Of a DNA stretch of 64,000 nucleotides, positions 1-7,245 are shown one piece after another (position 1 is the first letter of the stretch; the number at the start of each line of letters is the position of its first letter). A program made the translations under genes and the position numbers. Origin of the DNA: Chthoniobacterales bacterium (lineage in GTDB: Bacteria > Verrucomicrobiota > Verrucomicrobiia > Chthoniobacterales > JACTMZ01); assembly GCA_018402585.1 (NCBI GenBank), contig JAGYIO010000008.1, positions 1 through 64,000 on the forward strand, given 5' to 3'. The notes below the pieces were generated by a model, which did not search any database, had not been told where the DNA came from, and saw only the letters and a program-made list of their open reading frames with translations.

Positions 1-2
1 TC

Positions 3-152
3 GCGCTTTTGCTTCCCGGTTGCCAAACCGCGCAATCACCCACCGGCGGACCCGGTTTCGAGCAAGACCCGACCGACAGCGGATCGCGCTACTCGCAGTT
101 CAATCTGCCGGGCAGTCGCATGGGCATGCAGAATACCGATCTGGACGACTGA
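3..152 (+). CDS. C-terminal part of a small lipoprotein (5' end outside window)
   Basis: An open frame enters from the left edge and stops with TGA at 150-152. The first visible residues are ALLLPGCQTAQ, a hydrophobic stretch ending in a lipobox-like LPGC, so the visible part probably begins inside a type II signal peptide with the Cys as lipidation site. The mature tail is about 43 residues, polar and rich in Gly, Ser, Asp and Gln, and ends NTDLDD. No domain is recognisable. It lies 42 bases before arsR, but the arsR operator separates the two, so it is probably not part of the arsenic operon. The frame assignment rests on the lipobox and clean stop alone. Confidence 0.5.
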   Translation, partial: ALLLPGCQTAQSPTGGPGFEQDPTDSGSRYSQFNLPGSRMGMQNTDLDD

Positions 153-174
153 ACCGGACATTTTCCCGCTGGAC

Positions 175-198
175 ACATATTCGTCTGCCCGAATATGT
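175..198. promoter_or_regulatory. Putative ArsR operator: perfect 9-bp inverted repeat
   Basis: ACATATTCG (175-183) and CGAATATGT (190-198) are exact reverse complements separated by six bases. The position at the head of the arsenic operon fits an ArsR-type dimer operator. The right arm contains the ATG at 195-197 used here as the arsR start, so bound repressor would sit on the translation start. Operator identity is inferred from symmetry and position. Confidence 0.65.
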
Positions 199-563
199 TT
201 TCGGGCGTGAACTTGGTCCGGATCCACGAGTGCCTTTGTCACCGCACACGTTTGCGCCTCGTGCATCTGTTGCTTCAGGGACCGCTCTGCGTCTGCCATT
301 TGCAGGATGTCATCGGCGAACCGCAGGCCAAGGTTTCGCGACATCTGGCCTATCTGCGGCGCCACGGCATGGTGACAACCGAGCGGAGGGGCAAATGGGT
401 GCTTTATCGTTTGACCGAGAAGAGACCTCCCCTGCTCGAAGCCAACCTCGCCTGCTTGCAGGATTGTGCGGGTGAAGAGGCCATCTTCGGGCGGGACTTG
501 CGGAAGCTGGGCCAACTCGTAAACACCAAGCCGCCGTATCGCGGTTCCGTCATCCCGGTATGA
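195..563 (+). CDS. arsR: ArsR-family arsenic-responsive transcriptional repressor
   Basis: This 122-residue protein has the size and fold pattern of an ArsR/SmtB winged-helix repressor. The recognition helix region is about residues 42-60 ([19 protein letters not shown]), preceded by CVC at residues 32-34, the position of the As(III)-sensing CVC of classical ArsR proteins. It is first in a five-gene arsenic operon and overlaps acr3 by ATGA (560-563). It should repress its own operon from the inverted repeat at 175-198. No Shine-Dalgarno sequence precedes ATG 195, and that ATG lies inside the operator, so a leaderless mRNA or a slightly later GTG at 207 are alternatives. Confidence 0.9.
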   Translation: MFSGVNLVRIHECLCHRTRLRLVHLLLQGPLCVCHLQDVIGEPQAKVSRHLAYLRRHGMVTTERRGKWVLYRLTEKRPPLLEANLACLQDCAGEEAIFGRDLRKLGQLVNTKPPYRGSVIPV

Positions 564-1750
564 ACGATTCGATCGCACGCCGGATGTCCTTTCTGGACCG
601 TTACCTCACGTTGTGGATTTTTGCCGCCATGGGTATCGGCGTTCTGGCCGGCAATTTTCTCATTGTTAATCCCGAGGCATTCTTCGCCCCGGTCACGGTC
701 GGCACGACGAACCTCCTCATCGCGGCGGGTCTCATCCTCATGATGTATCCGCCGTTGGCCAAAGTGCGCTACGAGGAAATGCCCAAAGTTTTCTCAAATC
801 CCCAAGTCCTCGGGTTGTCCCTCCTGCAAAATTGGGTCATCGGTCCGGTGCTCATGTTCATCCTCGCCGTCCTGTTTCTGCGCGATCATCCGGACTACAT
901 GGTCGGACTCATCCTGGTCGGCATCGCCCGCTGCATTGCCATGGTCTTGGTCTGGAACCAGCTGGCCAAAGGGAGCAGCGAGTATTGCGCCGGCCTCGTC
1001 GCGCTGAACAGCGTCTTCCAGATTGTCACCTTCGGCCTCTACGCGTGGGTCTTCATCACCTGGTTGCCCGGTCTGCTCGGGATCGATTTGTCCATGGTTC
1101 AGGGGATCGGGGGAAAGTCGCTGGCCGACGTGACCATCGGCCAGATTTTCGCCAGCGTGATGATTTACCTCGGGATTCCTTTCGCCGCGGGTGTGCTCAG
1201 CCGTGTGATCCTCATCCCGATCAAGGGCATCGAGTGGTATGACCGCAAATTCATCCCGGTGATCTCACCCGTCACTTTGGTCGCCTTGCTTTTCACCATC
1301 GTGGTGATGTTCACCTTCAAAGGCGGTACCATCGTGAAGCTCCCGCTCGATGTCCTCCGTATCGCGGTGCCGCTGACCATCTATTTCATCCTCATGTTCG
1401 GCCTCAGCTTTTTTCTCGGTCGCCGAATCGGGGCGGATTACTCGCGCAGTACGACCCTTGCCTTCACCGCAGCGGGGAACAATTTCGAACTGGCCATCGC
1501 CGTGGCCATCGCGGTCTTCGGCATCGCCTCCGGAGTGGCCTTCGCCACCGTGGTCGGGCCGCTGATCGAGGTTCCCGTGCTCATCGGGCTCGTCCATGTC
1601 GCGCTCTGGTTCCGGCGCAAATATTTCCCCCGCGAAATCATTGAGGAAGCCGATCGCCTCGGCGAGCAGGCACTGTCGGGACCAGACCGCCTTTTCCTGC
1701 AAAGCGAGGCCTGCCGTGCGGTGCGCCAGGCCATGGAGGGAGCAAGATGA
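560..1750 (+). CDS. acr3: ACR3-family arsenite efflux permease
   Basis: This 396-residue polytopic inner-membrane protein belongs to the ACR3 class of arsenite exporters, not the ArsB class. About ten hydrophobic segments are visible. [13 protein letters not shown] places a Cys at residue 125 in a central helix, matching the conserved essential Cys of ACR3 carriers. The C-terminal tail of about 45 residues (from RRKYFPRE) is hydrophilic and probably cytosolic. It starts in an ATGA overlap with arsR and ends in an ATGA overlap with the first arsC. Its substrate would be the arsenite made by the two downstream reductases, exported using the proton motive force. Confidence 0.93.
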   Translation: MNDSIARRMSFLDRYLTLWIFAAMGIGVLAGNFLIVNPEAFFAPVTVGTTNLLIAAGLILMMYPPLAKVRYEEMPKVFSNPQVLGLSLLQNWVIGPVLMFILAVLFLRDHPDYMVGLILVGIARCIAMVLVWNQLAKGSSEYCAGLVALNSVFQIVTFGLYAWVFITWLPGLLGIDLSMVQGIGGKSLADVTIGQIFASVMIYLGIPFAAGVLSRVILIPIKGIEWYDRKFIPVISPVTLVALLFTIVVMFTFKGGTIVKLPLDVLRIAVPLTIYFILMFGLSFFLGRRIGADYSRSTTLAFTAAGNNFELAIAVAIAVFGIASGVAFATVVGPLIEVPVLIGLVHVALWFRRKYFPREIIEEADRLGEQALSGPDRLFLQSEACRAVRQAMEGAR

Positions 1751-2202
1751 CGCCCGAGAAGCCGCGCGTTCTCATCCTATGCACGGGCAACTCCTGCCGC
1801 AGCCACATGGCCGAGGGCGTCCTTCGCGCCACGGCCGGCGACCTCCTCGAAGTGTGCAGCGCGGGATCCAACCCGGCCGGCTATGTCCATCCTCAAGCCA
1901 TCGCGGCCCTCGCCGAGATCGGTATCGATATTTCCGACCACACCTCAAAGCATATGGATGAATTTCTTGACCGTGAAGTGGAGACGGTCATCACCGTGTG
2001 CGGTAATGCCGACCAAGCTTGTCCGGTTTTTCCCGGCCAGGTGAACCGGCATCACTGGCCCTTTGATGATCCGGCGCACGCCACCGGAACCGCGGAGGAA
2101 ATCGCCGGGCAATTCCGTCGCGTGCGCGATGAGATCCGCCAAGTTTTCGGAGCCTATGCGGCGGGACGCCGCGACAAAAATACCCCGCCACCACCCCGAT
2201 GA
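1747..2202 (+). CDS. arsC: Arsenate reductase, low-molecular-weight phosphatase type (thioredoxin-type cysteines)
   Basis: This 151-residue protein has the phosphatase-like fold used by thioredoxin-coupled arsenate reductases. The P-loop CTGNSCR puts the nucleophilic Cys at residue 12 and Arg at 18. The two resolving cysteines are both present at residues 85 and 92 ([10 protein letters not shown]), as in Bacillus-type ArsC, so the intramolecular disulfide relay looks complete. WPFDDP near residue 105 carries the general-acid Asp. It reduces arsenate to arsenite for export by Acr3. Both ends are ATGA overlaps. The last 15 residues are a Pro-rich extension with no visible role. Confidence 0.92.
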   Translation: MTPEKPRVLILCTGNSCRSHMAEGVLRATAGDLLEVCSAGSNPAGYVHPQAIAALAEIGIDISDHTSKHMDEFLDREVETVITVCGNADQACPVFPGQVNRHHWPFDDPAHATGTAEEIAGQFRRVRDEIRQVFGAYAAGRRDKNTPPPPR

Positions 2203-2648
2203 TCCGCAAACCCTGCGTTCTTTTCCTCTGCACGCACAACTCGGCCCGCAGCCAGATGGCGGAGGGTTGGCTGCGCCACCTGGCTGGCGACACGTTCGAA
2301 GTCTTCAGCGCGGGGACCGAGCCAAGGCAGCCGCACCCGCTCGCGGTGGAGGCCATGCGGGACTGCGGCATCGACATTTCCGGCCACACCTCGAAAGGCC
2401 TCGAGGGCATCCTCGGCCACGTGCCCGTGCGGTATGCCATCATCGTTAGCGCCCGAGCGAGCAACGAATGTCCTCGCATTTACCCGGCCCTCGGTGAGGT
2501 CCTGCACTGGCCCTTTGACGACCCCTCGGCCGCGACCGGATTCGAAGCGGACCGACTTGCCGGCTTCCGGCGGGTCCGTGACGAGATCGGGGAACGGCTG
2601 CGTTCCTGGCTCCTGACCATGCCGCAGAACCCACCAGCTCTTTCATGA
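2199..2648 (+). CDS. arsC: Second LMW-PTP-type arsenate reductase, one resolving Cys replaced by Ser
   Basis: This 149-residue paralogue of the preceding gene has P-loop CTHNSAR (Cys11, Arg17) and the WPFDDP acid loop. At the resolving-cysteine position it reads [10 protein letters not shown]: Ser84 stands where the upstream copy has Cys85, while Cys91 is kept. The Bacillus-type disulfide relay is therefore incomplete, and it may use another thiol partner, reduce arsenate differently, or be a related phosphatase. Cys56 in MRDCGID could substitute structurally, but that cannot be judged from sequence alone. It is translationally coupled to its neighbours by ATGA on both sides. The pair is not a recent duplication, since identity outside the motifs is moderate. 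Confidence 0.85.
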   Translation: MIRKPCVLFLCTHNSARSQMAEGWLRHLAGDTFEVFSAGTEPRQPHPLAVEAMRDCGIDISGHTSKGLEGILGHVPVRYAIIVSARASNECPRIYPALGEVLHWPFDDPSAATGFEADRLAGFRRVRDEIGERLRSWLLTMPQNPPALS

Positions 2649-3103
2649 ATACTGCCGAACTCACCGCCCTGCTCGCCGCCTTCGGCGAAAAACCCGTGTC
2701 TTTTGTTTTGCCCGATGGCGGACGCATACCCGACCACGCGCACATCACGGAGGTCGGCCGCATCGACCGCGAGTTTCTCGACTGCGGTGGCACCAGGCGC
2801 CGCACTTCTTTCTGCTGCTTGCAGGCTTGGGTGGCGGACGACACGGATCACCGTCTGTCCGCCGGCAAGCTCACGGCGATCATCGGCCGCGCCCTCGAAC
2901 CGCTCGGGCTGGCTGCTCTTCCGGTGGAAATCGAGTTCGAGGACGGCCTCATCTCGCAGTTCCCCCTGATCTCGGTCAGTGCCGGTGACGCCGTGGTCCT
3001 GCACCTCGGAGCCAAGCACACGGACTGCCTGGCCAAGGAAATTTGCCTGCCGGTCCCGGGCGCGGCGGAGGCTTGCTGCACACCCGGGTCGGGCTGCTGC
3101 TGA
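2645..3103 (+). CDS. DUF6428-like arsenic-operon protein with CC...CC tail
   Basis: This 152-residue soluble protein resembles the DUF6428 family, small proteins I associate with arsenic operons; the assignment is from memory of the pattern. Visible features are a hydrophobic start, HAH at residues 31-33, Cys47, a CysCys pair at 57-58 (TSFCCLQAW) and a C-terminal ACCTPGSGCC. Seven cysteines, five of them in pairs or in the tail, suggest thiol coordination of As(III) or another metal, for example as a chaperone handing arsenite to the efflux pump. That is inference. It is the last gene of the operon and starts in an ATGA overlap with the second arsC. Confidence 0.75.
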   Translation: MNTAELTALLAAFGEKPVSFVLPDGGRIPDHAHITEVGRIDREFLDCGGTRRRTSFCCLQAWVADDTDHRLSAGKLTAIIGRALEPLGLAALPVEIEFEDGLISQFPLISVSAGDAVVLHLGAKHTDCLAKEICLPVPGAAEACCTPGSGCC

Positions 3104-3130
3104 GCCGCGGCGGACCGCACCCCACCGGCC

Positions 3131-3889
3131 TTACAGCGAAGTCGCGGCGACGGCCGCCGCGGAATCGCGCAGGCGCAGGAGCTCAATCTTCCCATCCCGG
3201 TTCTCGACCAAAGCGGTGCAATGCTCCACCCAGTCGCCGCAATTGTAATAATTGAGCTCTCCGATTTGGCGGATAGACGGCATATGGATGTGTCCGCAAA
3301 GCACCGCGCTTGCTCCGGCGTCCTGCGCGTAGCGGGCCATGGCTTCCTCAAAGTCGCTGATGAAGTTCACCGCATTCTTGACCCGTGATTTGACGTAAGC
3401 ACTCAGCGACCATGGCGCGAGACCGAGCCGGTGGCGCACCCAATGGACCGGATGATTGGCCTGGAGGAGAAGCTCGTAGCCCAGCCCGCCGACCTGGGCC
3501 AACCAGCCCAGGTTCTGCACCACGGTGTCCAACTCGTGACCGTGAAGGATGAGAATTTTGCGTCCGTCCCACGTTCGGTGGACGGCACGCGGCATGATTT
3601 CAACATTGCCGAAATCACCGGGAAATTCGGCGACGAATTCGTCGTGGTTGCCCGGAATGTAAACCAGCCGCGTACCCTTGCGCGCTTTGCGCAGGAGTTT
3701 TTGCACCACGTCACTATGGGACTGGGGCCAATAACGGCGCCGGCGCAAGGACCAGATGTCGATCAGGTCGCCAACCAGATAGAGCGTCTCGAATTCGTGC
3801 TCGCGGAGAAATTCGAGCAACAACTCGGCCTGGCATCCACGGGTACCGAGATGCACGTCGGAAATCCAGCCCGCGCGGTGGGTCGTCAT
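3131..3889 (-). CDS. LpxH-like calcineurin-type phosphoesterase
   Basis: This 252-residue metallophosphoesterase shows all family motifs in order: DVH at residues 11-13, GDLID at 40-44, GNHDE at 80-84, HGHELD near 116 and GHIH in the last third. It is closest in pattern to UDP-2,3-diacylglucosamine pyrophosphatase homologues, which act in lipid A synthesis at the inner membrane face, but many such homologues have other phosphoester substrates. A Pho-box-like repeat lies 50 bases upstream in the correct orientation, so phosphate-starvation expression is plausible and would argue for a phosphate-scavenging or lipid-remodelling role. It converges on the arsenic operon with only 27 bases between them. 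Confidence 0.85.
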   Translation of the reverse strand: MTTHRAGWISDVHLGTRGCQAELLLEFLREHEFETLYLVGDLIDIWSLRRRRYWPQSHSDVVQKLLRKARKGTRLVYIPGNHDEFVAEFPGDFGNVEIMPRAVHRTWDGRKILILHGHELDTVVQNLGWLAQVGGLGYELLLQANHPVHWVRHRLGLAPWSLSAYVKSRVKNAVNFISDFEEAMARYAQDAGASAVLCGHIHMPSIRQIGELNYYNCGDWVEHCTALVENRDGKIELLRLRDSAAAVAATSL

Positions 3890-3938
3890 CGGGAAGAATC
3901 CATCCCATCACCGTCGCCTGCGGTAAAGCGCCAAGGAT

Positions 3939-3956
3939 GTAACAATTTCGTCACAG
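3939..3956 (-). promoter_or_regulatory. Pho-box-like direct repeat (site A)
   Basis: Read on the minus strand the site is CTGTGAC-GAAA-TTGTTAC, two 7-base units with an 11-base period. The E. coli PhoB box consensus is CTGTCAT-N4-CTGTCAT. It lies 50 bases before the phosphoesterase start and 75 bases before the divergent PhoB-like regulator, so it could serve either gene. Confidence 0.55.
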
Positions 3957-4030
3957 TTAAGCATTGGCTCAGGGGTCAAACCACTGTTAGGCCTAGCCAC
4001 GCGGGGAAGCTACCGAGCGCCCGACCACGC

Positions 4031-4738
4031 ATGCCCGCCAAATCGCCCCCCAAAGAAGTTGTTCTGGTCATCGAGGATGAACCTGACGTCCTTGACCTGA
4101 TTCGATTGCATTTGCGCAAAGAAGGCTTTGCCGTGATCGAAGCTTCCGACGGCCTGGCCGGCCTGAAATTGGCCCGCGAAAAATTACCGGCAGCCATCGT
4201 CCTCGACCTTATGATCCCGGAAATGCGGGGCGAGGATGTTTGCCGTCAGCTGCGCGGGCGAGAGGTCACCGCGCGGATTCCAGTCATCATGCTCACGGCC
4301 AAAGCCCGCCCCGAGGACCGGGTAGCCGGACTCGAACTGGGCGCTGACGATTACCTGACCAAACCTTTCAGCCCGCGCGAACTCGTTCTCCGGCTCCGCT
4401 TGCTCATCCAAAAATCGCGCACTCCGGGTCCGGGCGAGCAATTGGAAGTCGGCCCCTTCGCGCTCGACCGCGCAACTTTTGAAGTGCGCTTGGGGGGGCG
4501 TAAACTCGATCTGACCGCCCTCGAGTTCAAGCTCCTTGTCACCCTCATGGAAAAACGCGGCCAAGTCTTGACCCGCGAAAGCCTGCTCCAAGACGTCTGG
4601 GGCTACCGCAACATGAGCAACAGTCGCACGGTGGACACCCACGTGCGCCGGCTGCGGGCCAAGCTCCGGCCGCACCAAGACCGTCTCCAGACCGTGCACG
4701 GGGAAGGCTACCTCTTTCTCGCCGAAGAGAACGTTTGA
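4031..4738 (+). CDS. phoB: OmpR/PhoB-family response regulator
   Basis: This 235-residue regulator has a receiver domain (about 8-125) with the acidic pair at 15-17 (VIEDE), phosphoacceptor Asp59 (IVLDLMIPEM) and a conserved Lys in YLTKPFSP, followed by an OmpR-type winged helix (about 140-232, ending VHGEGYLF). The frame is open upstream to 3431, but that stretch is antisense to the phosphoesterase; ATG 4031 gives the family's normal N terminus. No histidine kinase is adjacent, so it is an orphan here. The PhoB identity is inferred from fold plus the Pho-box-like sites in this window; another OmpR-type role is possible. Confidence 0.75.
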   Translation: MPAKSPPKEVVLVIEDEPDVLDLIRLHLRKEGFAVIEASDGLAGLKLAREKLPAAIVLDLMIPEMRGEDVCRQLRGREVTARIPVIMLTAKARPEDRVAGLELGADDYLTKPFSPRELVLRLRLLIQKSRTPGPGEQLEVGPFALDRATFEVRLGGRKLDLTALEFKLLVTLMEKRGQVLTRESLLQDVWGYRNMSNSRTVDTHVRRLRAKLRPHQDRLQTVHGEGYLFLAEENV

Positions 4739-4759
4739 TCCCCGACGTCCTTCACCGCG

Positions 4760-5025
4760 GCGGCTCTCATATTCCACCAGGCGGTAGAAGGCCTGCGGGC
4801 TCGCTGCCACGGGATCGGTCCTTTCGATCCGGCTGCCAGGGCCCTCGAATAACGTGTGCGCCTCGAGATGGCGCCAGAGGCCGGCCTTCAAATCCGTGCA
4901 GACCTGCAGGCCATAACCGAAATTCGCGCGACTGGCCAACGCAAGCGACACTATCCCACCCCCCCGCACGGATAGACAATTTCGGGGCCGGCAAAGCATG
5001 GAAGGTGATTGTCGGGTTCTCGCTC
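4760..5025 (-). pseudogene. Frameshifted remnant of a secreted-protein C-terminal domain
   Basis: Two minus-strand frames together resemble the C-terminal module ending in FYRL that is common in secreted verrucomicrobial proteins. One frame (about 4971-5021) gives ENPTITFHALPA; the other (about 4769-4921) gives GYGLQVCTDLKAGLW and then RTDPVAASPQAFYRLVEYE. The two pieces are in the order expected of one domain but in different frames, and no stop follows the FYRL motif. No start or signal peptide is visible. It probably marks decay of a larger gene. Recognition is by pattern only. Confidence 0.35.
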
Positions 5026-5202
5026 GTGCGCAAGGCAAGGTCTAGACGCCGGGTTTGGCCATGGTGAAGCACTGGCCATGCGTGTGCGGGTCCCCGGTCA
5101 AGACAACGGATGCTCGCCATCGGTCGCTTTCTTCACTCCGCAAAAACAGGGACCCGTCTTCCTGCCCATCGGTACAAGTTATATCGGCGCGAAATCGCCC
5201 CG

Positions 5203-5356
5203 CTTAGCCGTAACCATGCAATTGAAGACGCAATAAAAGCGCGGCTTGGTTCGGTTTGTCCAGGGGGCACGGCCGTCCCGGCCGTGTTGTCGGGTCGTGA
5301 CGGGCGGGACGCCCGTGCCCCCTTGGCCACGTGCCACCTCGCTCACCAAATAGTTA
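5203..5356. repeat. Dispersed intergenic repeat, copy 1 (twin palindromes)
   Basis: Over about 150 bases this matches 9092-9244 closely. It contains two hairpins, CACGGCCG-TCC-CGGCCGTG and ACGGGCG-GGA-CGCCCGT, and ends with CTCACCAAATAGTTA. The shared ends (TTAGCCG on the left, CAAATAGTTA on the right) define the unit. No ORF in it looks real. Confidence 0.85.
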
Positions 5357-5470
5357 GTCAACTCTCGCCCAGACGCGCCTCTGTTGCCGTGCCAGAAATG
5401 GCAGAATGTTTTGCCTGGTTACGGCTTAGGTTGACTGGTTAATCCCCCTCCCCTCCGCCCGCACTGCTTT

Positions 5471-6358
5471 TCAGGCCGCGTAGCGATCGGGATGCTGCAA
5501 CACCAGGCCGGATGCGGCTTGCGGGAGCGGATGGGTTGGCGCTACTTGCAAGAACTGCCTCGACTGGCGGCGGGAAAAGCTGCGGCGCATGCGCTTGAGT
5601 GCATCGTCCTGGATTTGCCTCACCCGCTCGCGGGTACAACCAAGCTCAGCACCAATCAACTCGAAGGTCATCGGCTGGTGGCCGTCCAAACCGAAACGGC
5701 GCGCGACCACCGCCCGCTCCCTGCTTTTGAGGACAGCCAGCAATTCACCGGCCTCGACGTGGAAATCTTTGCCGCTCAGCACGGCAAGAGGGTCCTCGGC
5801 ATTTTCATCGACCAGCAGGCTGCCCAGGGTGGCTCCACCTTGACCGGAGAGCAGGGAGTCCATCGAGGCCGGGCGGGCGCCCACGTTTTTGAGGCGCGTC
5901 ACCGCGGTGGCGTCCAGTCCCAGCTCCTCGGACAATTCTTCGTCGGTCGGTTCGCGCCCGAGGGCTCCCGACATGCTCTGCGCGACACGACGGAGCTTGC
6001 AAAGTTTGCTCATGGCGAGCGGATTGAGCCGGATGGCATGATTCTGTTCTCCGAGCGCACGGTGGATGGACTGCCGGATCCACCACGCGGCATAGGAACT
6101 GAACTTGCTTCCTTTTTGCGGGCGGAATTTTTCCACCGCCCGGATCAGCCCGAGATTACCTTCCGAAATGAGGTCGTCGAGTGGCACGCCGCGCTGGGCA
6201 AACTCACCGGCAATCTTCGCAACGAGACGCAGGTTGGCCACGATCATCTGCTGCCGCGCCATCTCGCACCCGGCCTGCACGCGTTCCGATAAGGTTACCT
6301 CCTCCTCCGCGCTCAAAAGCGGGATCTGGCCAATCTCGTGAAAGTAGGAGGGGAGCAT
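5471..6358 (-). CDS. RpoD/SigA-family sigma factor (group 2 type)
   Basis: This 295-residue sigma-70 protein has region 1.2 (YFHEIGQIPLLSAEEEV, residues 5-21), region 2 (about 40-115, including LISEGNLGLIRAVEKF and SSYAAWWIRQ), region 3 and region 4 (about 205-265, with a CTRERVRQI recognition helix). It lacks region 1.1 and is much shorter than a primary RpoD, so it is probably a non-essential RpoS/SigB-like group 2 factor for stress or stationary phase. The last 30 residues are a variable tail. It stands alone, with a long upstream region. Confidence 0.9.
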   Translation of the reverse strand: MLPSYFHEIGQIPLLSAEEEVTLSERVQAGCEMARQQMIVANLRLVAKIAGEFAQRGVPLDDLISEGNLGLIRAVEKFRPQKGSKFSSYAAWWIRQSIHRALGEQNHAIRLNPLAMSKLCKLRRVAQSMSGALGREPTDEELSEELGLDATAVTRLKNVGARPASMDSLLSGQGGATLGSLLVDENAEDPLAVLSGKDFHVEAGELLAVLKSRERAVVARRFGLDGHQPMTFELIGAELGCTRERVRQIQDDALKRMRRSFSRRQSRQFLQVAPTHPLPQAASGLVLQHPDRYAA

Positions 6359-6512
6359 GACGCCGTGTTGGCTAAGTCCTGTCTCGAAGACCCGGATCAG
6401 TGTTCAGTTTGAGGTCAGGTTTTCCGGGGATTTTCATGCTTTGAGCTTCATCTTTTGCTCGCGGCTCGCGGCAAATCGGTCGCGAACGATCGGCAGGACG
6501 GAGGCTTTGCAG

Positions 6513-6776
6513 TCATGTGGATGGTGTGCGTTCGAGTGTCCAATTCATTGGGCGGCATTCAACCGGAGGCAGCAAGTTTGATGCCGGAGCAGCCGGGCGG
6601 TCGGCGGAGGTGAGGAAATTTTCCGTGGGCAAACGGCGCGCGGAGGTGGTGCGCGGGGGCAATGCGATGGACGGCCGGAAACGCGCCGGCAGCATGACGC
6701 TCGGACGCGAGGCGTCGAGGCCCGCGAAGCGCGGCTTGGCAAACAGGCGGACTTCGTTAGTGGTTATATCATTCAT
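6513..6776 (-). CDS. Possible 87-residue basic protein upstream of the sigma-factor gene
   Basis: An ORF starting ATG at 6776 (MNDITTNEVRLFAKPRF) and ending TGA at 6513-6515 encodes a protein rich in Arg, Pro, Ala and Ser, with no membrane segment or known domain. Its composition is protein-like rather than shadow-like, and nothing better is coded on the other strand. It lies 154 bases upstream of the sigma-factor gene in the same direction. No Shine-Dalgarno sequence is obvious. It could be a real unknown protein or chance. Confidence 0.3.
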   Translation of the reverse strand: MNDITTNEVRLFAKPRFAGLDASRPSVMLPARFRPSIALPPRTTSARRLPTENFLTSADRPAAPASNLLPPVECRPMNWTLERTPST

Positions 6777-7245
6777 GGCTGGTTGTATCGCCGACGCGTC
6801 CACACCTCGAACTACGTGTGCGACATGACAAAAAATGACCTCCGTCCGCTCCGGAACCAATCGATGAATTGCAAATTTTTCGTAACACAGTTCCGTTGGC
6901 CGAGAACCACTTGCAGTCCTTGTGAGTAAGTCTGGCGCGGGCGGGTGCTCCCGACCGGTCCCGACGAATCAAGACAGAGTCTCGCGCGCGACCCTCGTAG
7001 CACCATCACGGCGCCCGCCAACCTCACGTCCCTCCGGTCCCGAACCGGGCTCGCCCGCTCCGCGGCATCGACCGCGGCGCTTTGAGCAATCCTCTTCCGC
7101 TTTTTTGCGTCTATTCCATCTGCCGTCTGCCGCTTGCCTTATTCCCGGTCCCACGAAGTCCGACCGACCGAACCCCCCATCTTTTCCCGAGCACAGATCG
7201 GCTGGCGTGGCGGTTTTGGCATCAAAGCTGCTGTTTTGCTCCACG
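6777..7245. other. Divergent intergenic region upstream of pfkA
   Basis: This 469-base stretch separates the possible small leftward gene from pfkA. It should hold the pfkA promoter and perhaps one for the leftward genes. AT-rich sequence lies around 6860-6895, but no -35/-10 pair is convincing and no RNA gene was recognised. Confidence 0.4.

Larger units (their letters stand above)
4739..5470. other. Convergent intergenic region with remnant and repeat
   Basis: This 732-base stretch between the PhoB-like gene and the sigma-factor gene, which point toward each other, holds the gene remnant at about 4760-5025 and dispersed repeat copy 1 at 5203-5356. I see no intact gene and no convincing terminator with a T run. 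Confidence 0.6.
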
